Shown here: one piece after another, positions 21,897 to 32,101 of the stretch
Layout of the letters: each line of letters begins with the position of its first letter
Position numbering within the stretch: the first letter of the stretch is position 1
Origin: Margaritispora aquatica
Taxonomy: Eukaryota > Ascomycota > Leotiomycetes > Helotiales > Discinellaceae
NCBI GenBank assembly: GCA_007644065.1
Contig: VJWN01000015.1
Location: 728,658 to 792,657 of the forward strand
Length of the DNA: 64,000 nt
Direction: 5' to 3'
Translations under genes and position numbers: made by a program
Notes under the pieces: model-generated
What the model saw: only the letters and a program-made list of their open reading frames with translations
Databases searched by the model: none
Told to the model about the DNA's origin: nothing

Positions 21897-22650
21897 ATTT
21901 GTCCTGACACAATGCCTCTCGGTAAAGTAAGGTGGGTGGACTTGGGGTAATTGACAAAAATTAAAAAAGCAAAAATTAGTATAAAAGAATGAAGTGTGGG
22001 CCAAGCAAGTTTTTGACAAGTTGCAACACGACACAATTGACCTCTGTTCACATATGAAGACTTCTCATATGAATGCAAAATAATTTTGATGGCCTGATGT
22101 GATGGAAACAATAAGAGGCACCAACACCAGAGAAAGTGAAAGCACCAGATGAGTGAGGATGCAGTCTAGCCTTGGCAGAACAACGAATGTCTCCCATTTG
22201 ATGTCTCATCCTTTCAATGGTCCGTCACCAGCTTCCCCGGATTCTCGACACCAATGGGAGACGTCCCAGAACAACCTACCTAGCTACACCCAATAATTGC
22301 GATTGTTGTGGTTGACGTTGTTGACAAAAATAAAATAATGAGATGGCAAGACCGACGAGCAACGGCGTCATCAGGAGAGGGTCCGAGCGGTGCTACTTTT
22401 GGTGAAGATGACCATCTTCCTTCACCTCCAAGCTTTCCCTGCAAGCAAGCAATTCTTCTTTCTAAGTTCCATGATTTTTCGGTTTCATTGTATCATATTC
22501 TTCAAACACAGTGTACTACTTGGTTTGATCTAAAACCTCATCGTGAAGCCTCAACAGCTTTCTAAGTGTGACGTCCTCTCGAACCCTATTCACACGTCGA
22601 CTTGGCGTATTATACCAAGGTCAACACAACTTACTTTGCTGTAAACCAAA
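21897..22650. promoter_or_regulatory. Divergent promoter region DPH7 / DUF1917 gene
   Basis: 754 bp between two divergent start codons. Only short frames; no coding unit. Contains mixed-sequence DNA with no repeat or TATA box that I would defend. Confidence 0.45.
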
Positions 22651-23903
22651 ATGTCCAAACGCAAGCGAGAGATTAACGATACAGGCGAAGATGACGGCTA
22701 CTTATCCGATGAATCCGATTTCTATGGTAATTTTCTATCTCATTCTCAATCTTCAGACTCTACCTAGGTACATTACCTTAGACTAACTCTCCTTCAGGTG
22801 ACTCCACAACCAAACAAGATTTCAACACTCGCGCCAAATCTTTCAATCCAAAATCATGGTGGGCAAACCGAACCCCAAGCCTCATGGAAATCGCAGCCCA
22901 CAATCTCGAAACAACAGCCATCAAGAAAACACCCAAGCTGTCTAACCCGTATGCAGGGAAAATCTACGCACGCCAGCTCTCCGAGACCGTTGCTGAGTTT
23001 CTAATTCGTCTCCCTCCTGCTACGACACAGCAATCAGATAAGATACCCTGGATCTTCATCGCCAACCCGTACCGGAAGACCAAGCAATCTTCTGGGTCTA
23101 GCCAGAGCCAGAGTCAATATCAAAGCCAAAGCCAGCGTCAAAGTCAGCTCGTGGATCCTGGTATCGAGGGACCAACTGATGAAGAGTGTAATTTGCTTGA
23201 GTTTAATATAGTAGCAGGTGGACTGCTGAATGAGTTATTTGATCTGAGGGGGAGTCTTGAGGAGAAGAATCCGAAGAAGGCGAAGGGTGCGATCACCAAA
23301 ATGTTCAATACCCAGAAGGACAAAATCGTTAAGGGTATCTTGGACGTGGCTGTGAAGTACAAGTACACTGTGGGCAAGGTATTTGTTGCCATTTTCCTCG
23401 AGCGAGTGTGCATTTGAGCGCTGGAATTAACATACCGAATAGTGGATGATCTTCGCTACCTCAGATGAAGTAAATATAGTCTGGGGCGCTATTGCCAAAG
23501 CAACAGCGAACCACGAGCTAGGTATTGCCGCAAAGGTTGCTCCAGACGAAGGGAACCCACGAAAAGAGCGTCTAATCTGTATCTACACACACGATTTCAC
23601 AGATATGGAGGACGTCACGCGAGTTGCCAAGAAGTTAAAAGATATCGGTGTACTAGACACACGTGGAAGAGGAATCTACTACAAATGCGGTAAGTTCGCT
23701 CGTGATCACTGAGACAGCAGGGCTGATTTGTGTGCGTAGATGCGTATACGAGCTTAGGACTCAATTCCACGAATCCATATGGGATCAAAGCTTCATTATA
23801 TAATTCGAATGATGTATTACAGAGTGGTAATGCCAAGATTGACGGGTTTTTTCAGAAGAAGAAGAAAGAGGGAGAAGATTGGAAGGCTTTGGAGTTCGAG
23901 TGA
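22651..23903 (+). CDS. Bles03/DUF1917 family protein
   Basis: Protein of the Bles03 (DUF1917, UPF0696) family, whose role is poorly defined. Four exons: 22651-22726, 22798-23378, 23443-23689, 23740-23903; introns of 71, 64 and 50 nt with GT-AG ends. Total 355 aa, all joins in frame. N-terminus is basic/acidic (MSKRKREINDTGEDDGYLSD). The domain runs from SWWANRTPSLMEIAAHNL to the end: KIPWIFIANPYRK, a Gln/Ser-rich insert (SQSQSQYQSQSQRQSQ), then LLDELF-type helix, TVGKWMIFATSDEVNIVWG, RLICIYTHDFTD and GRGIYYKCDAYTSLGL with NPYGIKASLY. The fold is related to eIF4E-like proteins in the human homologue (knowledge, not seen here). Convergent with NAA30 227 bp downstream. Confidence 0.75.
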
Positions 23904-24130
23904 ATGTAATCTTTTGCGAGACAGATTGTTCTGTATTTCTGCTTTTGGAGTGGAGCGATTGCTTTTAGATACCCATTTGCGTCAAAATTGCAACCTAGCT
24001 AGCTGTTATGTCCATGTATGCAATACTCATTGCAGAAACAACAGGGCAGATTACCAGAGCAATTAATCTCGATCTTAGTACCTTTAACAGACGTGAGCAT
24101 TCAAATGCCCACCCATTTTGAAATATGTCC

Positions 24131-24805
24131 TCAAGCACTTCCCTCTCCCACCATCTCCCCCACTCCTTTCAAATGCAACACCAACCTGTACGCACTACTC
24201 CCATTCAGATAGTAGCGATGCAACTTCTTACTCCGCACAAAGCCCAGCCGCTCGTATAGCTTCATCGCCGGGGCATTGCTCTCCTCCGTTTCCAGCACCA
24301 CCTCATCTGCACCCCTCTCAATCATGGCATCAATGGCCTTCCTCACTAATGTTGTAGCGATCCCATTGTTACGGAACGAGGACGAAGTGGCCAGCATAGC
24401 AATGTATCCTCGTAACGTGGGCGGAGAGTGCGAGGCGTGCGTTTCGAGCTTGCAGATTATGACGCCGAGGAGGGAGGGCACGAAAGGTGTTGGTGAGGGG
24501 TGTAGTGCCTTTAGGTTGTGTTAGTATGAAGGCATGTGTGCTTTGGGAGGGGAAAGTGGAGGAAGGACAAGACATACCATGAAGCACAAATCCCCCCATT
24601 GGTACAGAAAATACCGATACACATAGATGCTGTATGGCTCACTTAGATCTTTCGATATGAGAGCTCGAATCGACGGCAGGTATTGCTTCTCCAATCCATG
24701 TGAGTACTGGATGTAGCGTAGCTCGGAGGGGAGGTGGGGTGATTTCTTTGGTGCTCCCGTGCTCACGACAGCTTGGATTTGGGTTGCAGATGCGATTGAA
24801 GACAT
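24131..24805 (-). CDS. NAA30: NatC N-alpha-acetyltransferase catalytic subunit Naa30 (Mak3)
   Basis: GNAT acetyltransferase that acetylates nascent chains starting Met-Leu/Ile/Phe/Trp, as catalytic subunit of ribosome-bound NatC. Exons 24805-24578 and 24508-24131, intron 24577-24509 (69 nt, GTATGT, ATACTAAC branch, AAAG). Total 201 aa. Exon 1 has the Naa30 hallmark [20 protein letters not shown]; exon 2 begins [20 protein letters not shown], then [20 protein letters not shown] (acetyl-CoA loop R-x-x-G-x-A), [20 protein letters not shown] and a final RYYLNG. All GNAT motifs are present and length is normal. Start at 24805 gives a short N-terminal extension of ~30 residues typical of fungal forms. 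Confidence 0.92.
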
Positions 24806-25690
24806 TGTTTGCGTAGATGGTTAGGTAGGTGGGTGTTGTGTGGTCAATTCCTTCCTGTGTAGACGAGACTGAAGAAGAGGAGGAGGAGGAGGAGTGCGAG
24901 TGGGCTGCTGACGAGAGACGAGAGACAAGAGTATGGAGGAGGAATGGAACAGGTGTAAGAGAATGAGGACAGACACTGAAGCGGTAAAAAGATGACTTTC
25001 GGGACAAGTCTGGGGGAAAATAGGATAATAATACGGTAAATCGGTATTTTGTTCATATTTAAGATTTTACGTCTAGCTAAGGTAAGGTCAGGTAGCTGTC
25101 AAATTGGGGTAGTTGCAGACTTGCAGTTGTCTTGCAGCATTACCAGCGGAAATAGTCAGGTTCCATTCTTTTTCTCGCGATCACATGCTGACGAGTCAGC
25201 TCCAGTTGTACCTTCCATACGGTAAAAAACCGAAAACGGAGACCAAAAACTTAAGAGACCCCGACGGGAGACAGGGGATAGAGCACACTAACACTACTTT
25301 AGGTAAGCGGGCTTGGCAGGGCTAAAAAGCTCTGACGTAACCTCCGATCACCGTTTCTGTTTCTGCTGTACATCACACACACCATCCACTATCCACCACC
25401 ACGGCTCGGCTTGTAAACCAGCCACCGAAGGGGAAGAAATTCCAAAGCTTACTTTCCAAGTACCGGACCAGACCATATTACCACCACTTCCGTCACCCGA
25501 TTCCCATGGTGGGTTGAAAAGTATATCCTCACCTTACTCTTCCAGTCTTCTCTCTTCTCTCTACCTACCTTCCTACCTACATACCTTACGCACGCCTCTC
25601 AATCATGATCTGTTGTTGACAGTCTGTCTCTTCGCTCTCGTCCCTTACTCTCACCTCTCGGCGCAACTGTTGCGCAAGTACCTACTCAAC
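24806..25690. promoter_or_regulatory. Divergent promoter region NAA30 / PDAT
   Basis: 885 bp between divergent starts. The PDAT-proximal part is CT-rich (25535-25690, with TACCTACC-type repeats), a common style of fungal 5' UTR. No coding unit. Confidence 0.45.
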
Positions 25691-27702
25691 ATGATTTCCT
25701 CCCTCCGCAACCGCTTCACGAGCACCTCCAAAGAAGAGTCTTCTCCCTCGTCCGGAACCAGCACTCCTCCCAAAGCAGAGGAAGTTCGTCTCGCTCCCGT
25801 CTCGAAGATCATCACCGACGACAACAAACATAACCACAGACACCACAAGACGCGCAAGCGTCGCAATGGCTTCATCTTCGGACTCGGTGGGCTGTTTGGC
25901 ATTGTCGTTGCGGGATTTTTTGCGGGCCAGAACGATTTGATTGAATTCCCCGAGTTTGAGACCTTGAGTATGGATAGCTTGATGGATGTTCTGCCTGCGG
26001 GTTTCATGAAGGATGCGAGGGATTTGGCGGTATGTGTCTCTTGACTTTGGTGGAGGGGTAGTTATGGAAGGCAAAGGCTAATATACTTAGCAGAAGGGCG
26101 AGAGAGAAGCTGTGAATTACGATTCGTTCTCCGTGGGACTAAATCTTGTCTCACAAGGTGTACGAGCGAACCATCCGGTCATCATGATACCGGGTGTCAT
26201 CTCAACTGGACTCGAATCGTGGGGTACGACGAACAGCTCCAGGCAATACTTCAGGAAGAGGTTATGGGGCAGTTGGAGTATGATGCGTGCTTTGGTGACC
26301 GACAAGGAGGGATGGAGGCGACATATTATGCTGGACAAGATAACTGGTCTGGACCCGCCTGGAATCAAGCTTCGAGCCGCGCAAGGATTTGATGCCGCTG
26401 ATTTCTTCATCACTGGTTATTGGATATGGAGCAAGATCTTGGAAAACTTGGCGACAATTGGATATGATCCCACGAATAGCTACACGGCTGCTTATGACTG
26501 GAGGTTATCGTATCCGAATCTCGAAGTGAGAGATCAGTATTTCACTAGGCTAAAGATTTACATCGAGATGGCTCATCAGACTTCTGGAAAGAAGGTTACT
26601 CTTGTGTCGCATTCTATGGGTAGTCAGGTCATGTTCTACTTCTTTCATTGGGTTGCCCATAATGATGGAGGACGAGGTGGCGATGACTGGGTGGATCGAT
26701 ATGTTGATTCTTGGATCAACATTAGTGGCTGCATGCTGGGTGCGCTTAAAGGCCTCCCAGCTGTGTTATCCGGAGAGATGAAAGACACAGCTCAACTCAA
26801 CGCTTTTGCCGTCTATGGCTTGGAGAGGTTTCTGAGTCGAGACGAACGAGCCGAGATGTTCAGAGCTATGCCTGGAATCAGTTCCATGTTGCCCATGGGT
26901 GGTAATGCTGTTTGGGGAAACTCTACATGGGCACCAGATGACAAGCCAGGTCAAAATGTGACATATGGGAATTTCTTGAACTTCAAGCATTTCAATGGCA
27001 CTCATGAGTACAAGAACATGACGGTGGAGCAAAGCATGGAGCATCTGTTTGAAACGGCAGAGGATTGGTATTCAGCCTCGGTTAAGGGAAGTTATTCCCA
27101 AGGCGTGGCTCATACCACGGCTGAAGTAGAGGAGAACGAGAAAGATCCAAGGAAGTGGATCAACCCCCTTGAGACACGTTTACCTCTCGCTCCTAATCTC
27201 AAAATCTACTGCTTCTATGGTATGAAATTACCACAGTTACTATAAACAAATGCTAATAACCACAGGAATCGGCAAGCCAACCGAACGCTCCTACTTCTAC
27301 TCCAAGCCCGACAATCCGCTCTCCTCCCTAAACATCACCATCGACACGACCCTCACCCAAGGCAACATCGACCACGGCGTAATCCTCGGTGAGGGCGACG
27401 GCACCGTCAACCTTTTATCCGTTGGCTATATGTGTAATCACGGCTGGCACATGCACCGCTACAACCCGGCCGGCGTGAAGATCAAGGTCTACGAGATGCC
27501 GCACGAGCCGGACCGCTTTTCCCCTCGTGGTGGCCCGAATACAGGCGACCATGTCGATATTCTAGGCAGGCAGAGCTTGAACGATCTGATCCTGAGGGTA
27601 GCGGCTGGGAAGGGCGAGGATGTCGGTGAGAACGTCGTTAGTGAGATTAAGACTTATGCCGAGAGGGTGAAGATTTGGGAGGAAGATGAGTATTTGAAGT
27701 AA
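25691..27702 (+). CDS. LRO1: Phospholipid:diacylglycerol acyltransferase (PDAT, Lro1-like)
   Basis: Transfers an acyl group from a phospholipid to diacylglycerol to make triacylglycerol; ER membrane enzyme of the LCAT family. Exons 25691-26029, 26094-27219, 27266-27702; introns 64 and 46 nt with GCTAAT branch sites. Total 633 aa. A basic cytosolic tail (HHKTRKRRN) precedes one membrane segment at about residues 60-79 (NGFIFGLGGLFGIVVAGFFA). The lumenal domain has PGVISTGLESW, the YWIWSKILENLATIGYD lid region, YDWRLSYPNLE, the nucleophile serine in LVSHSMGSQV (about Ser287), the aspartate in GEGDGTVN (about Asp533) and the histidine in GDHVDILGR (about His584). The catalytic triad is thus complete. 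The intron 1 acceptor is a TTAGCAG pair, allowing one extra Gln. Confidence 0.95.
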
Positions 27703-28548
27703 ATTTTGCCGAGGATTTGGAGTGGGTTCTGCATTGTAGGTGTTTTGGGGGAGTGGAGGACTTGTTCTATTGCTGTTAGATGGACTGGGCATCTATGGGC
27801 GCAAAGTAAGAGGGTTGGTTGATGGATGATAATGCGATGATACGATGATATAAATACCCTGGATTTTAGAACTTTTTCACGCGAGTATAGAGATGGAAAA
27901 ATTAATGAATTACATATATAAATATAAAAATGCTATTCGCCAAGTGCTACGCTCGCTTATATTTCTGTCCGTTTTAGAGTCGGTAAGTACTAAGGTATTA
28001 CGTTAATTACCTAGTAACGAGTCTAAGCATCACCGAGTGGTACACCAAACTCTATCGAATTGTTTATCTTTGTAGCTGCCAGATCAGCAAATAACCGTGA
28101 CCATCGTCTCCGGGACAGGATACAGGGCACTTCAAAGAACCAGTGATAATGGTAACCAGCGTCGTTTTTAACGGTTCTTTTAACTTTACCTCTCGTCGGC
28201 TTCATTCTCACAAGGTGAGCAAGTGTGTGGTAAGGGGACGGGAGGGCGCATTGCCGGCTCGTTGTGGGGAGGAGAAAAAGGATGTGCTAGGAGGGTGAAG
28301 GGGAGATGTGGCTACGGGGTTGATGCTTCTTTAGCTTGATGTTACATTGCTTAATCGTTTTCTTGTCCACCGGTCATGACCTCCCCCTCTTTTTCCATCT
28401 CTTCCAACCAGACAGTATTCACCCTCCCACTCCGAACATACAGCTCCCTCTCCCTATCAACGCCATCCCACACATCCCAAACACACATACAATTCCTCCA
28501 CAACCCTTTCTCGCCCCACCCCTTCTTACACTGTCCCTGATTCCCCAC
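27703..28548. other. Convergent intergenic, about 850 bp
   Basis: 3' flanks of PDAT (plus) and the small secreted protein (minus). AT-rich between 27880 and 28020. No coding unit; short frames only. Confidence 0.45.
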
Positions 28549-29253
28549 CTAATCCACCCCAACACCACTTCCACAGCCCTCACAACTCAAGATCCACCTC
28601 GCATCTTCCCGCTCAGGACACTGCCCAAACCACGCCAGCTTCCTAACTCTGTTCTCCCAGATCTCCTTCCGGGCCCACAGGCGCCGCTTGATGAACTCGC
28701 CGTTCCGCACAATCAGCTCCTCGCCTTTGCCTGCACTATCAGCATCGTACCCGTCGTTCCAGCGCCTCAGGTTGTCGTCCCACTGTCCCTGCCATCCGCG
28801 TACCCACTTCACCAGCCCACGCACCGTTTCCATGAGCCGCTCCTCGTGGAGTGACCGCTCGTCGTCGTCGAGCATCTCGTCCCAGGTTTGGTAGACAGGG
28901 AGCGAGAACGCTTTGCCGTGCAAGTAGGATATCCTGCCTGTTTCGTTGTATGTGCTTTCTACAGCGGGCAAGAGCATGCGGTTTTGGAGCTGCATGTCTG
29001 TCCGTAGAGAGTGAGGCCCGAGGGACGGGTAGAAGATGTGTTGGGTTGAATGCAGGAAGGAGAGGGGTTGGATGTCGCGACGGCATGGGTGGGAGGGCGT
29101 GGTGACTGTGGCTGCGGCGCGCGATAGGGTGTCTTCGAGATGTTGTGAGCCCCTTGAATCTCGTGGTGGTCCATCGAAGAGGGTGGGTAGATATCCAGCA
29201 GCCACAAGCGAAATAATCGCCAGTGTCGAAAATAAATGACTTTGGAATCGCAT
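28549..29253 (-). CDS. Small putative secreted protein, unknown
   Basis: Single-exon ORF of 234 aa from an ATG at 29253. N-terminus MRFQSHLFSTLAIISLVAAG is a good signal peptide with cleavage likely near residues 19-25. The mature part is not recognised: HPCRRDIQPL, an acidic/basic helix region (DDDERSLHEERLMETVRGLV), two tryptophan-rich patches (WVRGWQGQWDDNLRRWNDG) and a C-terminus with clustered cysteines (QCPEREDARWILSCEGCGSG). One N-glycosylation sequon (NET). No membrane anchor or GPI signal seen. G+C and coding style look normal for the window. Could be an effector-like or cell-wall-associated protein; this is only inferred from size, secretion signal and cysteines. Confidence 0.65.
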   Translation of the reverse strand: MRFQSHLFSTLAIISLVAAGYLPTLFDGPPRDSRGSQHLEDTLSRAAATVTTPSHPCRRDIQPLSFLHSTQHIFYPSLGPHSLRTDMQLQNRMLLPAVESTYNETGRISYLHGKAFSLPVYQTWDEMLDDDERSLHEERLMETVRGLVKWVRGWQGQWDDNLRRWNDGYDADSAGKGEELIVRNGEFIKRRLWARKEIWENRVRKLAWFGQCPEREDARWILSCEGCGSGVGVD

Positions 29254-29841
29254 TTTCGGACGTTTATGCTCGTAAACGTAAATTCATCATAAATTGAAGT
29301 AGGAGGAAAATGTTAAAAAGGTTGCCTATTGAAGGATGTGCTAGATAATGTAGGTTCAGGTGTATGGCGGGGTAGTTCTCATGCTGGAGGCACAGCTCTT
29401 GGTGGCGTTTTTGGTGGCTTGCTTGGGGATTCGCTTACGACGTCTTCGTCGAGGTGAGTGAAAGCTGTCTTTTTCGAAACTAGAATCTTTCCTTGAGTCG
29501 ATTTACGATTCGTGAGTCATGAGCTAGAAGTGTCTTTTTGAGTATTCCGGTGCATGCCTATACAATGGTGTAAATTCCCGAGAACATCCTTTGAAGTAGT
29601 CACTGCCGCCGTTTTTATTGCATTTCTGTTGTCTTCGCAGAGGAATTTGGCTGGCGTCGCTTGAGTTCTTGTCTATTGATGTGCAAGATTTGGAATTATG
29701 CTCGTGAGTTTCTGAGTAATTAGTTCGGTCCTGTGCCATCCCATATGCAGAAGCACATTTGAAAGTACATCACCAGAGCACACGATATTCTAGAACAGGT
29801 GCTTGTGTTCAGATCAATCAACTCTTCCAGTGACCAGAGTT
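29254..29841. other. Intergenic, about 590 bp
   Basis: Promoter side of the secreted-protein gene and 3' flank of the HET gene. A short minus frame at 29524-29739 is not convincing. Nothing else seen. Confidence 0.4.
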
Positions 29842-31839
29842 TCATACCAATACCAACTCTTCCACACGACTTTGATTGATAGGAACTTCACCATACTCTG
29901 TCCTGATCACTATCCCAACTCGTCGATAGTGCTTCAAATGCTCCACCGGCTCAGTCGGAGCGACATCTTCCAGAACAAGCCCATGATACGCACATTCCAT
30001 GTTTAGAAAGCTGTACGTGACATTCTTGCGAGGCAAGAAGTCCCAAAACACCTTCACAAGCTTGTTGTTCAACCGGAAACTATCTTTGCCTTGCGTTAGG
30101 GAATAGAGATGTCCTCGCAAGCGAATGCGACCTGAGACGAGAGTTCCGTGAGGATCTAGGCCTTCAGGCACGGTTGCCGCTCCGATGATGGTCAGCGCTC
30201 CCCACTCGCTGGGAGGTAGTGAGTGCATATTTGCATTGGCGTTTATTATAGGACCGTTCATTTTTGCCCATGACCAGGACGGACCGTACATTTCTGCTGG
30301 TTGGTATGTTGTGCTCTCAGCTTGACTTCTCCAGCATAATCCTCTGATAAGATCCTTCCACCAGAGACCTGCGATGTACTGATCGTCTAGCAGAAATGCA
30401 TACTCAGAAGCTAGACCAGAAAGTGCTGGGAAGCGATCTGAGGCGTTTGTGAGTTTCCGTCGTGAGTATCCCTCTACCATCTTGAGCCACATGTCGTATC
30501 GCAGTTCGAGGTTCAGTCGGAAGTCCCTTGGTCCTAATGATCTCTGTAGATGTAGAATAGGATCCAAGCAACGTCTCGGTCTCGAATCATCAAGTATTTT
30601 AGCGACGAGAATCTCATCCTCGTTCTTGGTCAAATGACTATGCGCCGAGATATGTGATTTCCTATATCCATGACCTTCTCGGCACTCGAAGAACATCTCG
30701 TTTCGGAGAAAGTAGATGACCTTAGGTGCCAGCTCCCACTCTTGAAGTGTCCACCCTCGTTGACTGAGTGGGTTATTCTGCAGCATTCTTTGGGTGTCGA
30801 AATGTTCTTTGTAAGGCTTTAGTAGTAGCAACTGATCATTCTTCATCAAAGTTGGAAGCTCCTCCCTAAGAGCAAAAAGACCTCCATGACAGTCCTTTGA
30901 CGAAGCGGCTGCAAGCATACAATATGAATGCGAATAGACTTTCCCCATCAGAGCAGATTCATGCTCCCAGTCTGTAGGCTCATCTTGAATTATGCAAAGA
31001 GAGTCAATCCAAATATACTGAATGTCAAGCTTGCGTGTTGCAATAATTGCATCGCGAAATGTTCGAGGTAGTGTTTTAATAGGGATTCTGGAAAGGCGCT
31101 TGGAGAGTGTGGACTTGGTTGTAGTGGCTGACTTTGGCATTGAGGTTCCCCAGCAGTGACTCAGTGACACATACTGACAGTGCTCGTCACTGTTTCCTGT
31201 GATTTCGACAAGACGTGGTGATCGACCTTTGTGCCCAACGTCGACCAGTCTGGTTGGATTAAACACAGCATCATAAGTGATACCACAACTTTCATGCGTA
31301 TCTGTACAGTGTGAAATCCATCGGCTAGCCAGAGTAAAGCTAGATTGATGAAGTGGCGAGAACTTGTATAGATGTAGTTTTCCTGATTGCGAGTAAGCAT
31401 TCAATGTGTAGCAAAGGAATAACACTTGGGTCATTGTACCTGTCGTCACAACATCGAAGAACAAGCAGAGACCTCGTGTCCCAAGTCTATAACCTAGCCT
31501 GAAACCGTCTTTTTTCCGCAGCACGCAGAACATCGGCAGGCAGTCATCCGGACTGGCAACATTCTCTGGCCGTCCAACCTTTCGTGGTGTGAAGACAGAG
31601 CCATTCCACGAGATCTCCTCACACCGGTAGGCGAGGTTTCGCTTCTTCCAGTCAGGCCCCCAATTACGATGCTCACCAAAGGTATTGAATATACATTCAC
31701 AAACACTACATCCATTCGTGGCTGATAGCTCGAGACTATCGAAGGAAGGATGATGAATGTAGAATTGTTTCCAGCCGAGCTTAGAATATGATTCCAACAA
31801 GTCATCCGGTATTTCTTGGCACATCTGACAAAGCGCCAT
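29842..31839 (-). CDS. HET-domain (heterokaryon incompatibility) protein
   Basis: Single-exon ORF, 665 aa from the ATG at 31839 (MALCQMCQEIPDDLLESYS). An upstream in-frame ATG at 32025 would add 62 residues that read like leader sequence, so the inner start is preferred. The N-terminal part has CxxC-type cysteines (CQMCQ, CSVCECIF). The HET domain occupies about residues 210-370: QYVSLSHCWG, TFRDAIIATRKLDIQYIWID, SLCIIQDEPTDWEHESALMG, VYSHSYCMLAAASSKDCHGG. The C-terminal region (about 400-665) contains RGWTLQEWELAPKVIYF and a typical WSWAKMNG block. HET proteins act in allorecognition and programmed cell death or in other innate responses; the specific partner is unknown. It lies 262 bp from the 3' end of CHL1. 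Confidence 0.88.
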   Translation of the reverse strand: MALCQMCQEIPDDLLESYSKLGWKQFYIHHPSFDSLELSATNGCSVCECIFNTFGEHRNWGPDWKKRNLAYRCEEISWNGSVFTPRKVGRPENVASPDDCLPMFCVLRKKDGFRLGYRLGTRGLCLFFDVVTTGTMTQVLFLCYTLNAYSQSGKLHLYKFSPLHQSSFTLASRWISHCTDTHESCGITYDAVFNPTRLVDVGHKGRSPRLVEITGNSDEHCQYVSLSHCWGTSMPKSATTTKSTLSKRLSRIPIKTLPRTFRDAIIATRKLDIQYIWIDSLCIIQDEPTDWEHESALMGKVYSHSYCMLAAASSKDCHGGLFALREELPTLMKNDQLLLLKPYKEHFDTQRMLQNNPLSQRGWTLQEWELAPKVIYFLRNEMFFECREGHGYRKSHISAHSHLTKNEDEILVAKILDDSRPRRCLDPILHLQRSLGPRDFRLNLELRYDMWLKMVEGYSRRKLTNASDRFPALSGLASEYAFLLDDQYIAGLWWKDLIRGLCWRSQAESTTYQPAEMYGPSWSWAKMNGPIINANANMHSLPPSEWGALTIIGAATVPEGLDPHGTLVSGRIRLRGHLYSLTQGKDSFRLNNKLVKVFWDFLPRKNVTYSFLNMECAYHGLVLEDVAPTEPVEHLKHYRRVGIVIRTEYGEVPINQSRVEELVLV

Positions 31840-32101
31840 TATGAGTGTGAGATGTGTTTGGGTGTTGTGAGAAAGTGAAATAATTGGGCATTGTAAGCAA
31901 GATACAATACTGAAGAGCAAACCAGAAAGGCACAGCCACAAACGCTCGGCTAACCTTCCACTAGAGCCCCTGGATATCCACTTTTGTCTAACGACAGAAC
32001 AGGTGAAGATCACGGGAAGAGGCATTGTAGGTGAATGTTAGATTACCTATACCCTACAGAATAAGATGATACATTAACATGTCTGTGTAAGTGTAACTTA
32101 C

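Noticed and set aside
31840..32025. 62-residue N-terminal extension of the HET protein
   Set aside because: Reads like leader sequence; HET proteins with MALCxxC-type starts fit the ATG at 31839 better.
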